Shown here: positions 35,807 through 42,704 of the stretch, piece by piece
How the letters are laid out: each line of letters starts with the position of its first letter
Position numbering within the stretch: position 1 is the stretch's first letter
Origin: an uncultured Chromatiaceae bacterium
Lineage (GTDB): Bacteria > Pseudomonadota > Gammaproteobacteria > Tenderiales > Tenderiaceae
DNA: 59,061 bases
Assembly (NCBI GenBank): GCA_947259785.1
Contig: CAMYNQ010000004.1
Location: 1 to 59,061, forward strand
Direction: 5' to 3'
Program-made: the position numbers and the translations under genes
The notes under the pieces: generated by a model
What the model saw: only the letters and a program-made list of their open reading frames with translations
The model's database searches: none
Told to the model about the DNA's origin: nothing

Positions 35807-37792
35807 GTGAATGGTCTGTTGTCGCGGATTAATATTCCACTGCTGCCCATATCAATACTTTTTGGCATAGGCATTATAATTTCTTTGCTGACTATTGCAG
35901 TCAGTAATATGTTTGATCAGCAGAAGAATGTCTATAACAGCCAGATTGCGTTGATAAACGATGTCATATTGCAAAAGCTTAATTCCACTGAAGAGGCCAC
36001 GCATGGTATCCGCGCGCTGTTTAATGCGTCTACCAATGTAGATGCAGATGAATTTAGAATAGTGGCGGGGGATGTTTTGTCGCGGCATGTCTTCATCAGT
36101 GACATAATTTATATGCCGTTGGTGTTGGAAAAAGATAGGCATGATTTTGAAGAGGGATCACGTGATCAGGGTTTTGTGACCTTCGCAATAAATCAGCGGC
36201 AGGGTGATAGTCTGTCACCGGCGCCGCAAAATACGCGTTATTTTCCGATTATATATTCCGAGCCGTTTACACCGTCTAGTGCGCGTAATATTGGTCTTGA
36301 CCTATTGTCGGACCCGGCACTAAAGCCATTTATGTTGCGGGCCATCGATACTGCCGGTACCAGTGTCAGTCTGCCTCAGCAAAACGGCCAAACCAAACAA
36401 TATATGGTGTTCCAAGCCCTGTATGCCGGTAAAGCGGTGCCTTCTGTGTTAAACGAACGCCAACAGACGGTCAACGGTATAGTTGCTTTAGTCGTGAATG
36501 CTGAAAAATTGCTGGATGATGTGCCGCGCCAGGAACATCTTGATTATTCTTTGCAAATACGTTCAGTGCTTGATGATGAGGGTATGGTTGAAGTTGCCAG
36601 AAGTGAAAAGGAACGGCATCTAGAAAAATATGGCGCTGTATTAAAGTCATTCAATAGTAAGCATGATGTTCAGGTCGGTAGTCAGCATTACAATATTATT
36701 TTCAGTAAATCCTTGCATTGGCAGGACGTCATTGATGCGCCAATCATAATTTCATTTGTTACTGGTCTGGCGCTGACTGCGTTGTTGATGGGGCTAAGTG
36801 TAATGGCCACCCGGCGCACCAAAGACTTGCAGAACCGCAATGATGAGGTCAGGCAGCTTGTTGAGATTAGAACAAGGGAGCTTGCCTCAGCCAATCAGCG
36901 CCTTGAGCATACCGCTGAAGAGCTCAGTTGGGAAAAGGAAGAGCAGCAGAAGCTGATTGATAAACTCCAGGAAACCCAGACCCAACTTTTACAATCGGAA
37001 AAGATGGCCTCCATTGGCCAGTTGGCCGCTGGCGTGGCGCATGAAATCAATAACCCTGTCGGTTATGTAAATTCCAACCTTGGCAGCCTGAGGCAATATA
37101 TCAAGGAGTTATTTCAGTTGTTGGATGCTTATGAAAATGTCTGTACAAAAATGGAACACTGTCCTGATGTCGCGGATAGAGCCAAGCCATTGCTCGCCCT
37201 GAAACAGGAGCTGGATTTGGCTTATATGAAGGAAGACCTGGTTGATCTAGTGGGTGAGTCTCAGGAGGGCTTGGATCGGGTCAAGAAGATCGTGCAGGAT
37301 CTTAAGGAGTTTTCACATGTGGATGAGTCCGAATGGCAGCAGGTGGATATACATCAAGGTATAGACAGCACCCTGAATATTGTTAATAACGAACTTAAAT
37401 ACAAGGCTGATATCGTTAAGGAATATGCTGACCTGCCGCTGGTGGAATGCATGCCTTCGCAAATCAATCAGGTGCTTATGAATCTGTTTGTCAATGCCGG
37501 TCATGCCATGGAAGAGCGGGGCACCGTAACAATTCGTACCGGTAGCCAGGAAGAGTGGGTATGGATAGAGATTTCCGATACCGGCAAAGGTATTGAGCCG
37601 GCTGTAATGAAACGAATATTTGAGCCTTTTTATACGACTAAAGCGATAGGCGAAGGCACCGGTCTGGGGTTATCTGTGTCTTTTGGAATTATCGAAAAAC
37701 ATGGTGGCCGCATTGAAGTTGAAAGTGAAGTGGACAAAGGAACCCAATTTCGCATCTGGCTACCTGTGCAAAGAAGAAAAGAGGTGGCTTGA
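35807..37792 (+). CDS. CHASE-domain sensor histidine kinase
   Basis: This 661-residue kinase has a membrane helix (LLPISILFGIGIIISLLTIA, about 11-30), a periplasmic CHASE domain (about 40-300; GIRALFNASTNVDADEFR and DIIYMPLVLEKDRHDFEEGS), a second helix (IIISFVTGLALTALLMGLSV, about 309-328) and a coiled coil. The phosphoacceptor is His412 in AAGVAHEINNPVGYVNSNLG. The ATPase boxes are LMNLFVNAGHAMEERG, ISDTGKGIEPAVM and GEGTGLGLSVSFGIIEKHGG. No response regulator is adjacent. It is coupled to the binding-protein gene and starts with GTG. Confidence 0.92.
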   Translation: MNGLLSRINIPLLPISILFGIGIIISLLTIAVSNMFDQQKNVYNSQIALINDVILQKLNSTEEATHGIRALFNASTNVDADEFRIVAGDVLSRHVFISDIIYMPLVLEKDRHDFEEGSRDQGFVTFAINQRQGDSLSPAPQNTRYFPIIYSEPFTPSSARNIGLDLLSDPALKPFMLRAIDTAGTSVSLPQQNGQTKQYMVFQALYAGKAVPSVLNERQQTVNGIVALVVNAEKLLDDVPRQEHLDYSLQIRSVLDDEGMVEVARSEKERHLEKYGAVLKSFNSKHDVQVGSQHYNIIFSKSLHWQDVIDAPIIISFVTGLALTALLMGLSVMATRRTKDLQNRNDEVRQLVEIRTRELASANQRLEHTAEELSWEKEEQQKLIDKLQETQTQLLQSEKMASIGQLAAGVAHEINNPVGYVNSNLGSLRQYIKELFQLLDAYENVCTKMEHCPDVADRAKPLLALKQELDLAYMKEDLVDLVGESQEGLDRVKKIVQDLKEFSHVDESEWQQVDIHQGIDSTLNIVNNELKYKADIVKEYADLPLVECMPSQINQVLMNLFVNAGHAMEERGTVTIRTGSQEEWVWIEISDTGKGIEPAVMKRIFEPFYTTKAIGEGTGLGLSVSFGIIEKHGGRIEVESEVDKGTQFRIWLPVQRRKEVA

Positions 37793-37827
37793 TTCAAGCA
37801 TTCAAACGGCTATGATTGTCGGCTTGT

Positions 37828-37978
37828 TTAGACAAGCGGGAGTAACACTACTACTGTCGTACCTTGCCCGATTTCACTCTGAATTTGTAATTGCCCGTCG
37901 TGGGCTTCGACAATCACCTTGCATAAGTAGAGCCCTAAACCATAGCCGCCGGTCTCACGAAGTCGTGCAGCGATATTT
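37828..37978 (-). pseudogene. C-terminal remnant of another histidine kinase
   Basis: The frame encodes AARLRETGGYGLGLYLCKVI followed by VEAHDGQLQIQSEIGQGTTV and a stop, which is the last ATP-binding box and tail of a sensor kinase different from the one upstream. Nothing of the rest of the kinase is present. The homologous part begins exactly where a GGGGTCAGAGTAAA motif ends (37979-37992), so the gene appears cut at a repeat. The orientation is opposite to the intact kinase. Confidence 0.8.
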
Positions 37979-37992
37979 GGGGTCAGAGTAAA
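37979..37992 (+). repeat. GGGGTCAGAGTAAA repeat motif
   Basis: This 14-base string closely matches the right end of the inverted-repeat element at 41612-41699, read in the opposite direction (ACGGGGTCAAAGTAAA). It sits exactly at the break point of the kinase remnant. Strings of this kind often flank REP-associated or IS200-like elements in proteobacteria, so it is likely a mobile-element scar; that is inference. Confidence 0.5.
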
Positions 37993-38038
37993 AACCATCT
38001 CTTCCAATAAGACTGAGGTAGTATTGACACACATCCAT

Positions 38039-38170
38039 TTAGACCAAGGGCGATCTAATGACAAGGCTACCCAGAATCTGCCCACCAGACGTTCCGCAAC
38101 ACATTAAATACAACACCGAGGAAACGACCAGCAGAATGCGTAACCATATACTGACGTCGATTTCGGTCAT
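38039..38170 (-). CDS. Possible small membrane protein coupled to nhaR
   Basis: A 43-codon frame starts at an ATG that overlaps the nhaR stop as ATGA and reads MTEIDVSIWLRILLVVSSVL, then YLMCCGTSGGQILGSLVI. It holds one strong hydrophobic helix (WLRILLVVSSVLYLMCC). The coupling to nhaR argues for a real gene. It may be intact and tiny, or it may be the start of a longer membrane protein (possibly the kinase whose tail lies just downstream) whose middle was lost. I do not recognise it. Confidence 0.4.
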   Translation of the reverse strand: MTEIDVSIWLRILLVVSSVLYLMCCGTSGGQILGSLVIRSPLV

Positions 38171-39114
38171 GCTTTCTTCCTACTTTTTTTCCGTTTACGC
38201 GTCTGTGACGCATCCTGAAACAACCACTCCCGCGCCGTCTCGGTAATCGCGGCCACTGCCGGATGAGATATCTTGCGCTCCACGGAAATGGCGTAGAAGT
38301 GGTCGCGCACTTCATCCGTTTGCCCAATGGCATGCACGTCATACTGTTTTTCCACTTCCGCCGCAATGGGCGTAGGTGCGATGAATACACCAACGCCGGC
38401 CCGCCCAAAGGTCTTCATCAGGGCGCTGTCGTCGAACTCACCCACGATTCGAGGATGAATATGTAGCCTGTCAAACCATTTCAGCAGTTGCCCCTGGACC
38501 ACCGTCGCTTCGCCCGGTAGCAACATGGGTTCATCACTGAGGCACTCGGGAAAATCTTTGTTCTTCTTTTTCAACTTGCGTGCCAGCTGGGAAGCTGCAA
38601 AAAATGTAATGCCGCATTCACCCAGCGAGTGATTAAAGCCGCTCACGTTGACACCTGACGGAATAGGGCTGTCAGCGATCACAAGGTCGACGCGGTGTAT
38701 GGCCAGTTGGGCCAGCAGAAAGTCGATGGTGCCCTCACGGCAGACAATACGTACCGACTCCGGCAACTGTAGCGCCGGGGCCAACAAGCGAAAGGCAATC
38801 GACTTCGGCACCACGTCCGCTACGCCCACCTTAAATACCATTGGTCTGCTGTCGGGGAGATTGCGCACCATTTGTTCCAATTCACCCCCCAATGAAAAAA
38901 TCTCGTCGGCATAACTCAAGACCAGTCGACCGGTCTCGGTCAGTTCAAGATTTCGCCCGACCCGAATAAACAGGGCTTCGCCTAGCTGCTCTTCCAGTAG
39001 GCTGAGTTGTCCGCTGACGGTCTGGGGCGTCAGGTGCAGGCGTCCGCAGGCGCGCGCGATGCTACCTTCCTTTGCCACCATCCAGAAATAATGCAGGTGT
39101 TTATAGTTAATCAT
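38167..39114 (-). CDS. nhaR: NhaR, LysR-type sodium-responsive activator
   Basis: NhaR activates Na+/H+ antiporter and stress genes in response to Na+ and alkaline pH. The N-terminus INYKHLHYFWMVAKEGSIAR matches E. coli NhaR, with the winged helix in LTPQTVSGQLSLLEEQLGEA. VGVADVVPKSIAFRLLAPAL, GEFDDSALMKTFGRAGVGVF and ISHPAVAAITE are NhaR-specific. The track starts at 39186; ATG 39114 gives the standard start MINYKH (315 residues). The lysine/arginine-rich tail (TRKRKKSRKKA) is unusual. It lies next to a palindromic operator and divergent from the CcoN-like gene; no intact nha antiporter gene adjoins it. Confidence 0.93.
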   Translation of the reverse strand: MINYKHLHYFWMVAKEGSIARACGRLHLTPQTVSGQLSLLEEQLGEALFIRVGRNLELTETGRLVLSYADEIFSLGGELEQMVRNLPDSRPMVFKVGVADVVPKSIAFRLLAPALQLPESVRIVCREGTIDFLLAQLAIHRVDLVIADSPIPSGVNVSGFNHSLGECGITFFAASQLARKLKKKNKDFPECLSDEPMLLPGEATVVQGQLLKWFDRLHIHPRIVGEFDDSALMKTFGRAGVGVFIAPTPIAAEVEKQYDVHAIGQTDEVRDHFYAISVERKISHPAVAAITETAREWLFQDASQTRKRKKSRKKA

Positions 39115-39217
39115 TGCTGTGCACTCACTTCGTATAATACGAATAGTGTAGACAGAATATTCGACTTTTACATAACTTAAAATCACTTTATCCTAGTCTG
39201 CGATCGTCACCAGAAAC
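38978..39217 (+). repeat. Duplicated block, copy 1 (nhaR start and promoter)
   Basis: This segment covers the first ~47 codons of nhaR, the palindrome and a conserved downstream stretch (ATTCGACTTTT, then AAATCACTTTA, CCTAGTCTG). It aligns through its length with 40068-40308. The spacing between the palindrome and ATTCGAC is 16 bases (start minus end) in both copies. Confidence 0.8.
39129..39143. promoter_or_regulatory. Palindromic operator, first copy
   Basis: TTCGTAT-A-ATACGAA is a perfect 7+7 palindrome with the LysR-type T-N11-A spacing, 15 bases upstream of nhaR. Its centre spells TATAAT, so it could also overlap a -10 box. An identical 15-mer occurs at 40221-40235, where the flanking sequence is also duplicated. 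It is the best candidate for the NhaR site; the binding protein is inferred. Confidence 0.7.
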
Positions 39218-39323
39218 GAAGCACCAAAGGCAACAGCGCTGCTGAGACTGGCTCAGTTTTTTGTTTGGGGGAAATCGTCTGCACAGCGCCCCTAACGATA
39301 GTATTTACCGCGAGACAACAGAT

Positions 39324-39866
39324 ATGCATGACCAAAAGAACCCCAGTGAACTCACAGCGCAGGACTTTGGGCTTGTAAAATTTCTGCTGGCATCAGCGAC
39401 CTTCTTCTTTATCGGCACAGTCCATGGCGTGCTGCAAATACAACCACCAATACGTGCCTGGCTAGACAGTATTGGCAGCCCTTATGGCGGTCCGGGGCAC
39501 ATGATTGACCCATTGGCCCATGCCCATATCAATGTCGTGGGAGGGGTGGTGTTGTTGTGTATGGCGGTGACGTATTACTTGCTGCCCAGACTTTCCGGTC
39601 TAGCCCTATTTTCGCAGCGATTGGTCAACCACACATTCTGGTGGACCACCCTGGGCATATGCGGTTTCTATAGTACGTTGATGATATTCGGAGTGATCGA
39701 GGGCAATCTGTTGTTACAAGGCAAGCTCGAGGAAATGACAGAGGTTCACCGTATCTACACTCCGATTATTGCGGTGATCTCTACTGTGATGGGTATAGGG
39801 TTCTGGGTGTATTTCACCAATGTACTTTTCACAGCTAAGGCAATTTATAAAGCCAGGCGGACATGA
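39324..39866 (+). CDS. Short CcoN-like (heme-copper oxidase subunit I-like) membrane protein
   Basis: This 180-residue protein has four membrane helices and resembles part of cbb3-type oxidase subunit I: FLLASATFFFIGTVHGVLQI, then MIDPLAHAHINVVGGVVLLC, VNHTFWWTTLGICGFYSTLM and EVHRIYTPIIAVISTVMGIG. The HAH motif and other in-membrane histidines could hold a heme, but the copper-site histidines of a full oxidase are not all present, so it is not a complete catalytic subunit. The start MHDQKNPSEL at 39324 is preferred to 39261. Its promoter contains operator copy 1, so NhaR may control it. Confidence 0.8.
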   Translation: MHDQKNPSELTAQDFGLVKFLLASATFFFIGTVHGVLQIQPPIRAWLDSIGSPYGGPGHMIDPLAHAHINVVGGVVLLCMAVTYYLLPRLSGLALFSQRLVNHTFWWTTLGICGFYSTLMIFGVIEGNLLLQGKLEEMTEVHRIYTPIIAVISTVMGIGFWVYFTNVLFTAKAIYKARRT

Positions 39867-39977
39867 TGAATGGCCCCCCTCTGTATGTTCCAGCCAATGG
39901 GTATCGACAGTCTTAGCTGTACAGGTGGCACGGATTGCATAGTAAATATCTCTTAACAACGATGAGAGGTGTGCAAA

Positions 39978-40055
39978 ATGGGCGATGACTATTGGTGGCT
40001 TATGATTTTTCTGCTCAGTTTTACCATAGCGATCTCTGTAGGACTGGTGATCTAA
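39978..40055 (+). CDS. 25-residue membrane peptide
   Basis: The frame MGDDYWWLMIFLLSFTIAIS plus VGLVI is a single hydrophobic helix with an acidic, tryptophan-bearing start. GAGAGG lies upstream at a workable distance (GATGAGAGGTGTGCAAAATG). Tiny one-helix proteins of this kind (such as CydX or CcoQ/CcoS-like peptides) accompany oxidase subunits, and this one follows the CcoN-like gene by 111 bases on the same strand. It is too short for the ORF track. Confidence 0.6.
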   Translation: MGDDYWWLMIFLLSFTIAISVGLVI

Positions 40056-40067
40056 GCAGTAAAGTTG

Positions 40068-40203
40068 GCTCCGCCAACTGCTTTTCCACTAGGCTGAATT
40101 ATCCGCTGATGCTTTGGAGCATTAGATGCAAACGTTCGTAGCTGCGCACAATGCTACCTTCCTTTGCCACCATCCAGAAATAATGCAGCTATTTATAGTT
40201 CAT
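40068..40203 (-). pseudogene. nhaR: Degraded copy of the nhaR 5' end
   Basis: Read on the minus strand, the segment gives MNYK-stop-LHYFWMVAKEGSIVR, then a degenerate stretch, a second stop, and FSLVEKQLAE. This is the start of nhaR (MINYKHLHYFWMVAKEGSIA and later LSLLEEQLGEA) with two stop codons and a one-base deletion near its end. It cannot make a protein. It preserves the divergent-promoter geometry around operator copy 2. Confidence 0.85.
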
Positions 40204-40220
40204 CACCATTGCGTGTTCAC

Positions 40221-40235
40221 TTCGTATAATACGAA
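40221..40235. promoter_or_regulatory. Palindromic operator, second copy
   Basis: TTCGTAT-A-ATACGAA is identical to 39129-39143. It lies 90 bases upstream of the HPF-like start and would place that gene and the BI-1 gene under the same regulator as the CcoN-like gene. Confidence 0.7.
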
Positions 40236-40325
40236 TATTCAAGATGAAACATTCGACTTTTCCAGGGTAAAAAATCACTTTACCCTAGTCTGTGACTGTC
40301 AACGAGCAAAACATTGGAGGTAACG

Positions 40326-40694
40326 ATGCAGATCGACATTCAAGCGCGCAACTTTCCACTCACAGAGGCATTGCGCCGCCATACTGAACGGCGCCTGGGT
40401 TTTGCCCTGAGCGCCAGAGACGGCAACATCCAGCGTGTGCTGGTGCGGCTGTTCGATATCAATGGCCCACGCGGCGGTGCAGACAAATGCTGCCACATCC
40501 AGGTGACACTTCCCCATCATTCAGACGTGGTAATCAAAGATACTGAGGCTGACCTCTACGCCGCCATCGACCGCGCGACAGATCGCGCGGGTCGTACAGT
40601 CGGGCGCCGCCTGACACGTCAGCGCGATAGAGGCCGCGCATGCGGCCTGCCTGATATGAAAGAATCAATCATCGAATCACATGAACCGGTTTAA
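40326..40694 (+). CDS. HPF/RaiA-like ribosome-associated protein
   Basis: The 122-residue protein has the S30AE fold signature: MQIDIQARNFPLTEALRRHT (1-20), then IQRVLVRLFDINGPRGGADK and DLYAAIDRATDRAGRTVGRR (about 76-95). Hibernation factors of this family bind the small ribosomal subunit in stress. It is not beside rpoN, where the main hpf usually sits, so it is a second, stress-linked paralogue. The C-terminal tail (after about 100) is unusual and short. ATG 40326 follows GGAGG closely; the track start 40314 is upstream of it. Confidence 0.88.
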   Translation: MQIDIQARNFPLTEALRRHTERRLGFALSARDGNIQRVLVRLFDINGPRGGADKCCHIQVTLPHHSDVVIKDTEADLYAAIDRATDRAGRTVGRRLTRQRDRGRACGLPDMKESIIESHEPV

Positions 40695-40719
40695 CTGATC
40701 TGAGCGGAGCCAATTCACA

Positions 40720-41391
40720 ATGAATACACCAATGACGAACACTACGGTCCGCACCCAAACGGACGTTCTAGCCACCAACAAGGTGATCCGTAACACCTAT
40801 ACGCTGCTGTCCATGACTCTGTTGTTCAGCGCGCTGACTGCTGGTGTCTCGATGATGTTCAATTTACCCCATCCGGGGATACTATTCACCCTGGGTGGAT
40901 TTTTCGGCCTGTTGTTCCTGACCACAAAATTTCGCAACAGCACCCTGGGGCTCGGCTTTGTTTTCGCCTTGACTGGCTTCATGGGCTATACCCTCGGTCC
41001 GATCCTCAATGCCTATCTGGCTCTGCCCAATGGCGGGCAGGTAGTGATGACCGCCATGGGTGCCACTGGTGCCATCTTCCTCGGTTTGTCGGGCTACGCG
41101 CTTGTCAGCCGCAAGGACTTCAGTTTCATGGGCGGCTTCCTGATGGTGGGTATCCTGGTGGCCTTTGTCGCCGGACTCGGTGCAGTGTTTTTCGAGATGC
41201 CCGGATTATCCCTGGCAGTGTCTTCCATGTTTGTGTTGCTCATGGCGGGGCTGATCCTGTATCAGACCAGTAGCATCATCCATGGTGGCGAGACTAACTA
41301 CATCATGGCGACGGTGACCCTGTTCGTCTCCATCTTTAACCTCTTCACCAGTCTGTTACATCTGTTGGGGGTCATGAATGGCGAAGACTAG
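40720..41391 (+). CDS. Bax inhibitor-1/YccA-family membrane protein
   Basis: The 223-residue protein has seven hydrophobic helices and the family signature at the start: VIRNTYTLLSMTLLFSALTA (about 22-41). FVFALTGFMGYTLGPILNAY and YQTSSIIHGGETNYIMATVT (about 187-206) are also typical. E. coli YccA, a relative, modulates the FtsH protease; others leak Ca2+ or H+. It lies 25 bases after the HPF-like gene and is probably co-transcribed from the promoter holding operator copy 2. Confidence 0.92.
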   Translation: MNTPMTNTTVRTQTDVLATNKVIRNTYTLLSMTLLFSALTAGVSMMFNLPHPGILFTLGGFFGLLFLTTKFRNSTLGLGFVFALTGFMGYTLGPILNAYLALPNGGQVVMTAMGATGAIFLGLSGYALVSRKDFSFMGGFLMVGILVAFVAGLGAVFFEMPGLSLAVSSMFVLLMAGLILYQTSSIIHGGETNYIMATVTLFVSIFNLFTSLLHLLGVMNGED

Positions 41392-41539
41392 AGGCATAAC
41401 ACAAACCTATCCTGAATATTCAGAAATATTGAAGAAAGAAATCGTTGAGGCTTGCGGTGATCCAGATTGGAGTTGGGTGGCAGCGGCGCAAGAAGTAGAC
41501 TTTATTGGTGTGGATGTTGAAGAAACTAGCGTTTGGTAA
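41378..41539 (+). CDS. Small ORF overlapping the BI-1 gene end
   Basis: A 53-codon frame begins at an ATG inside the last codons of the BI-1 gene and reads MAKTRGITQTYPEYSEILKK, then EIVEACGDPDWSWVAAAQEV and DFIGVDVEETSVW. The protein is soluble and acidic, with plausible composition, and may be coupled to BI-1. I do not recognise it; it could be a small gene or the tail of a lost larger one. Confidence 0.4.
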   Translation: MAKTRGITQTYPEYSEILKKEIVEACGDPDWSWVAAAQEVDFIGVDVEETSVW

Positions 41540-41611
41540 ACTGTAAAGACCTTGATTTGGAATGTTGTAGCGCCAAATGAGGAGGCACCAACATAAGTAT
41601 GTTGAGATCAG

Positions 41612-41699
41612 AAAACGGGGTCACCCATTAGCGGCCTCTTGTAAACAAAAAACATACATATCAGCTTAAGCAAGTGTCATTTTACTTTGACCCCGTTTT
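41612..41699. mobile_element. MITE-like inverted-repeat element
   Basis: AAAACGGGGTCA (41612-41623) and TGACCCCGTTTT (41688-41699) are perfect 12-base inverted ends enclosing 64 bases with no coding frame. The right end read on the minus strand is ACGGGGTCAAAGTAAA, nearly the 37979 motif. It looks like a small non-autonomous element or a remnant of REP/IS200-like DNA. It could also fold into a long hairpin and act as a terminator. Confidence 0.5.
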
Positions 41700-41766
41700 T
41701 GCTTTTTGCTTAAGAGATTTAAATAAATGGCCATCCGTTCGATGGCACATAGAGATATTGACGCTT

Positions 41767-41985
41767 ATGAATAAAGAACAATTCAGCCTGGATGGTCATC
41801 CGTTTATCGAGCTCAATAAGCTGCTCAAGATTTTGGGTTGGTGTGGCAGTGGCGGTGAGGCAAAGACCATGATAGCCGATGGTAAGGTGAAGCTCGACGG
41901 CGAGGTGGAGTCGCGCACGCGTTGCAAGATACGAGCAGGGCAGGTTGTAGAGGTTGAAGGCAGCTCGGTTGAGGTTACCGTGTGA
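41767..41985 (+). CDS. S4-domain RNA-binding protein (YbcJ-like)
   Basis: The 72-residue protein is one S4 domain: [20 protein letters not shown] (about 12-31) and then [20 protein letters not shown] (about 39-58). YbcJ-type proteins bind RNA; their role is not settled. The track start at 41674 adds an unlikely N-terminus. ATG 41767 gives the family's usual length. It overlaps the exonuclease gene by four bases. Confidence 0.85.
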   Translation: MNKEQFSLDGHPFIELNKLLKILGWCGSGGEAKTMIADGKVKLDGEVESRTRCKIRAGQVVEVEGSSVEVTV

Positions 41986-42656
41986 CAGCAGCATTAATGC
42001 AAGCCGGTTCTGCTTTTCAGTCCAGCGCCCAAACCGTCATCGTGCTCGATTTTGAGACCACCGGTCTCTCCCCGGGGCAGGGTGATCGTGCGATTGAGAT
42101 TGGTGCAGTACGGTTAGAGCGGGGCCTGATTACTGATCGCTTTCAGCGGCTGATGAATCCCGGTCGGCGTATCGATGCTTTTATCGAGCAATACACCGGC
42201 ATCACTAATGCGATGTTGAACAAGGCGGCGCCTTGTGCAGAGGTGATGGATGAATTTGCCGATTTCATTGGTGGTTATGATCTGGTGGCGCATAATGCTT
42301 CATTTGATCAGCGCTTTCTCGATGCTGAGTTGCGGCGTATTCGACGTGATTATTCTGGTGCGTTTGCCTGCTCCATGTTGGCGGCTAGACGTCTCTATCC
42401 AGCGGCACCAAATCATAAACTGGGAACGCTGGTGAAGTATAAAATGCTGCCCAATGATGGCACCTTTCACCGGGCCTTGGCGGACGCGGAGATGACGGCT
42501 CATCTATGGCTGGCCATGCTTGAAGACATTGAGCAGGGCCATGGACTGGCTGATATTGATTTTACACTGATGCAGAAACTGACCAAGGTTTCTAAAGCTT
42601 CGCTGGCAGGATTTTTTGAACGTTGCCAGCGGAGTCAGGGCGGCCACACTATTTAG
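41982..42656 (+). CDS. DnaQ-like 3'-5' exonuclease
   Basis: A DEDDh-type exonuclease of 224 residues with [20 protein letters not shown] (Exo I, about 19-38), [17 protein letters not shown] (Exo II, about 95-111) and [17 protein letters not shown] (Exo III, with the H and D, about 158-174). It is distinct from the replicative dnaQ at 48856. It may trim RNA or DNA; the exact substrate is unknown. It starts with GTG and is coupled to the S4 gene. Confidence 0.88.
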   Translation: MTAALMQAGSAFQSSAQTVIVLDFETTGLSPGQGDRAIEIGAVRLERGLITDRFQRLMNPGRRIDAFIEQYTGITNAMLNKAAPCAEVMDEFADFIGGYDLVAHNASFDQRFLDAELRRIRRDYSGAFACSMLAARRLYPAAPNHKLGTLVKYKMLPNDGTFHRALADAEMTAHLWLAMLEDIEQGHGLADIDFTLMQKLTKVSKASLAGFFERCQRSQGGHTI

Positions 42657-42704
42657 GCTGCCACTGAATCTGCCTGTTTTCCCGGGTTTATTCGGATTGG
42701 TAAA

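Larger units (their letters stand above)
40068..40308 (+). repeat. Duplicated block, copy 2
   Basis: Copy of 38978-39217. The coding part has diverged freely, but one 35-base stretch inside it (ATGCTACCTTCCTTTGCCAC and onward) and the palindrome region are identical or nearly so. Its downstream part forms AGGGTAAA-N7-TTTACCCT, a small hairpin not present in copy 1. The block ends just ahead of the HPF-like gene. Confidence 0.8.

Noticed and set aside
37683-38246. Plus-strand ORFs of 102 and 62 residues
   Set aside because: They overlap the kinase end, kinase remnant and nhaR 3' end in other frames; no support.
40126-40323. 65-residue plus-strand ORF
   Set aside because: It runs across the dead nhaR copy and operator on the wrong strand; composition is random.
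41612-41699. Simple terminator
   Set aside because: The 64-base loop is long for an intrinsic terminator, and the ends match repeat motifs elsewhere, so I list it as MITE-like, with termination as an alternative.
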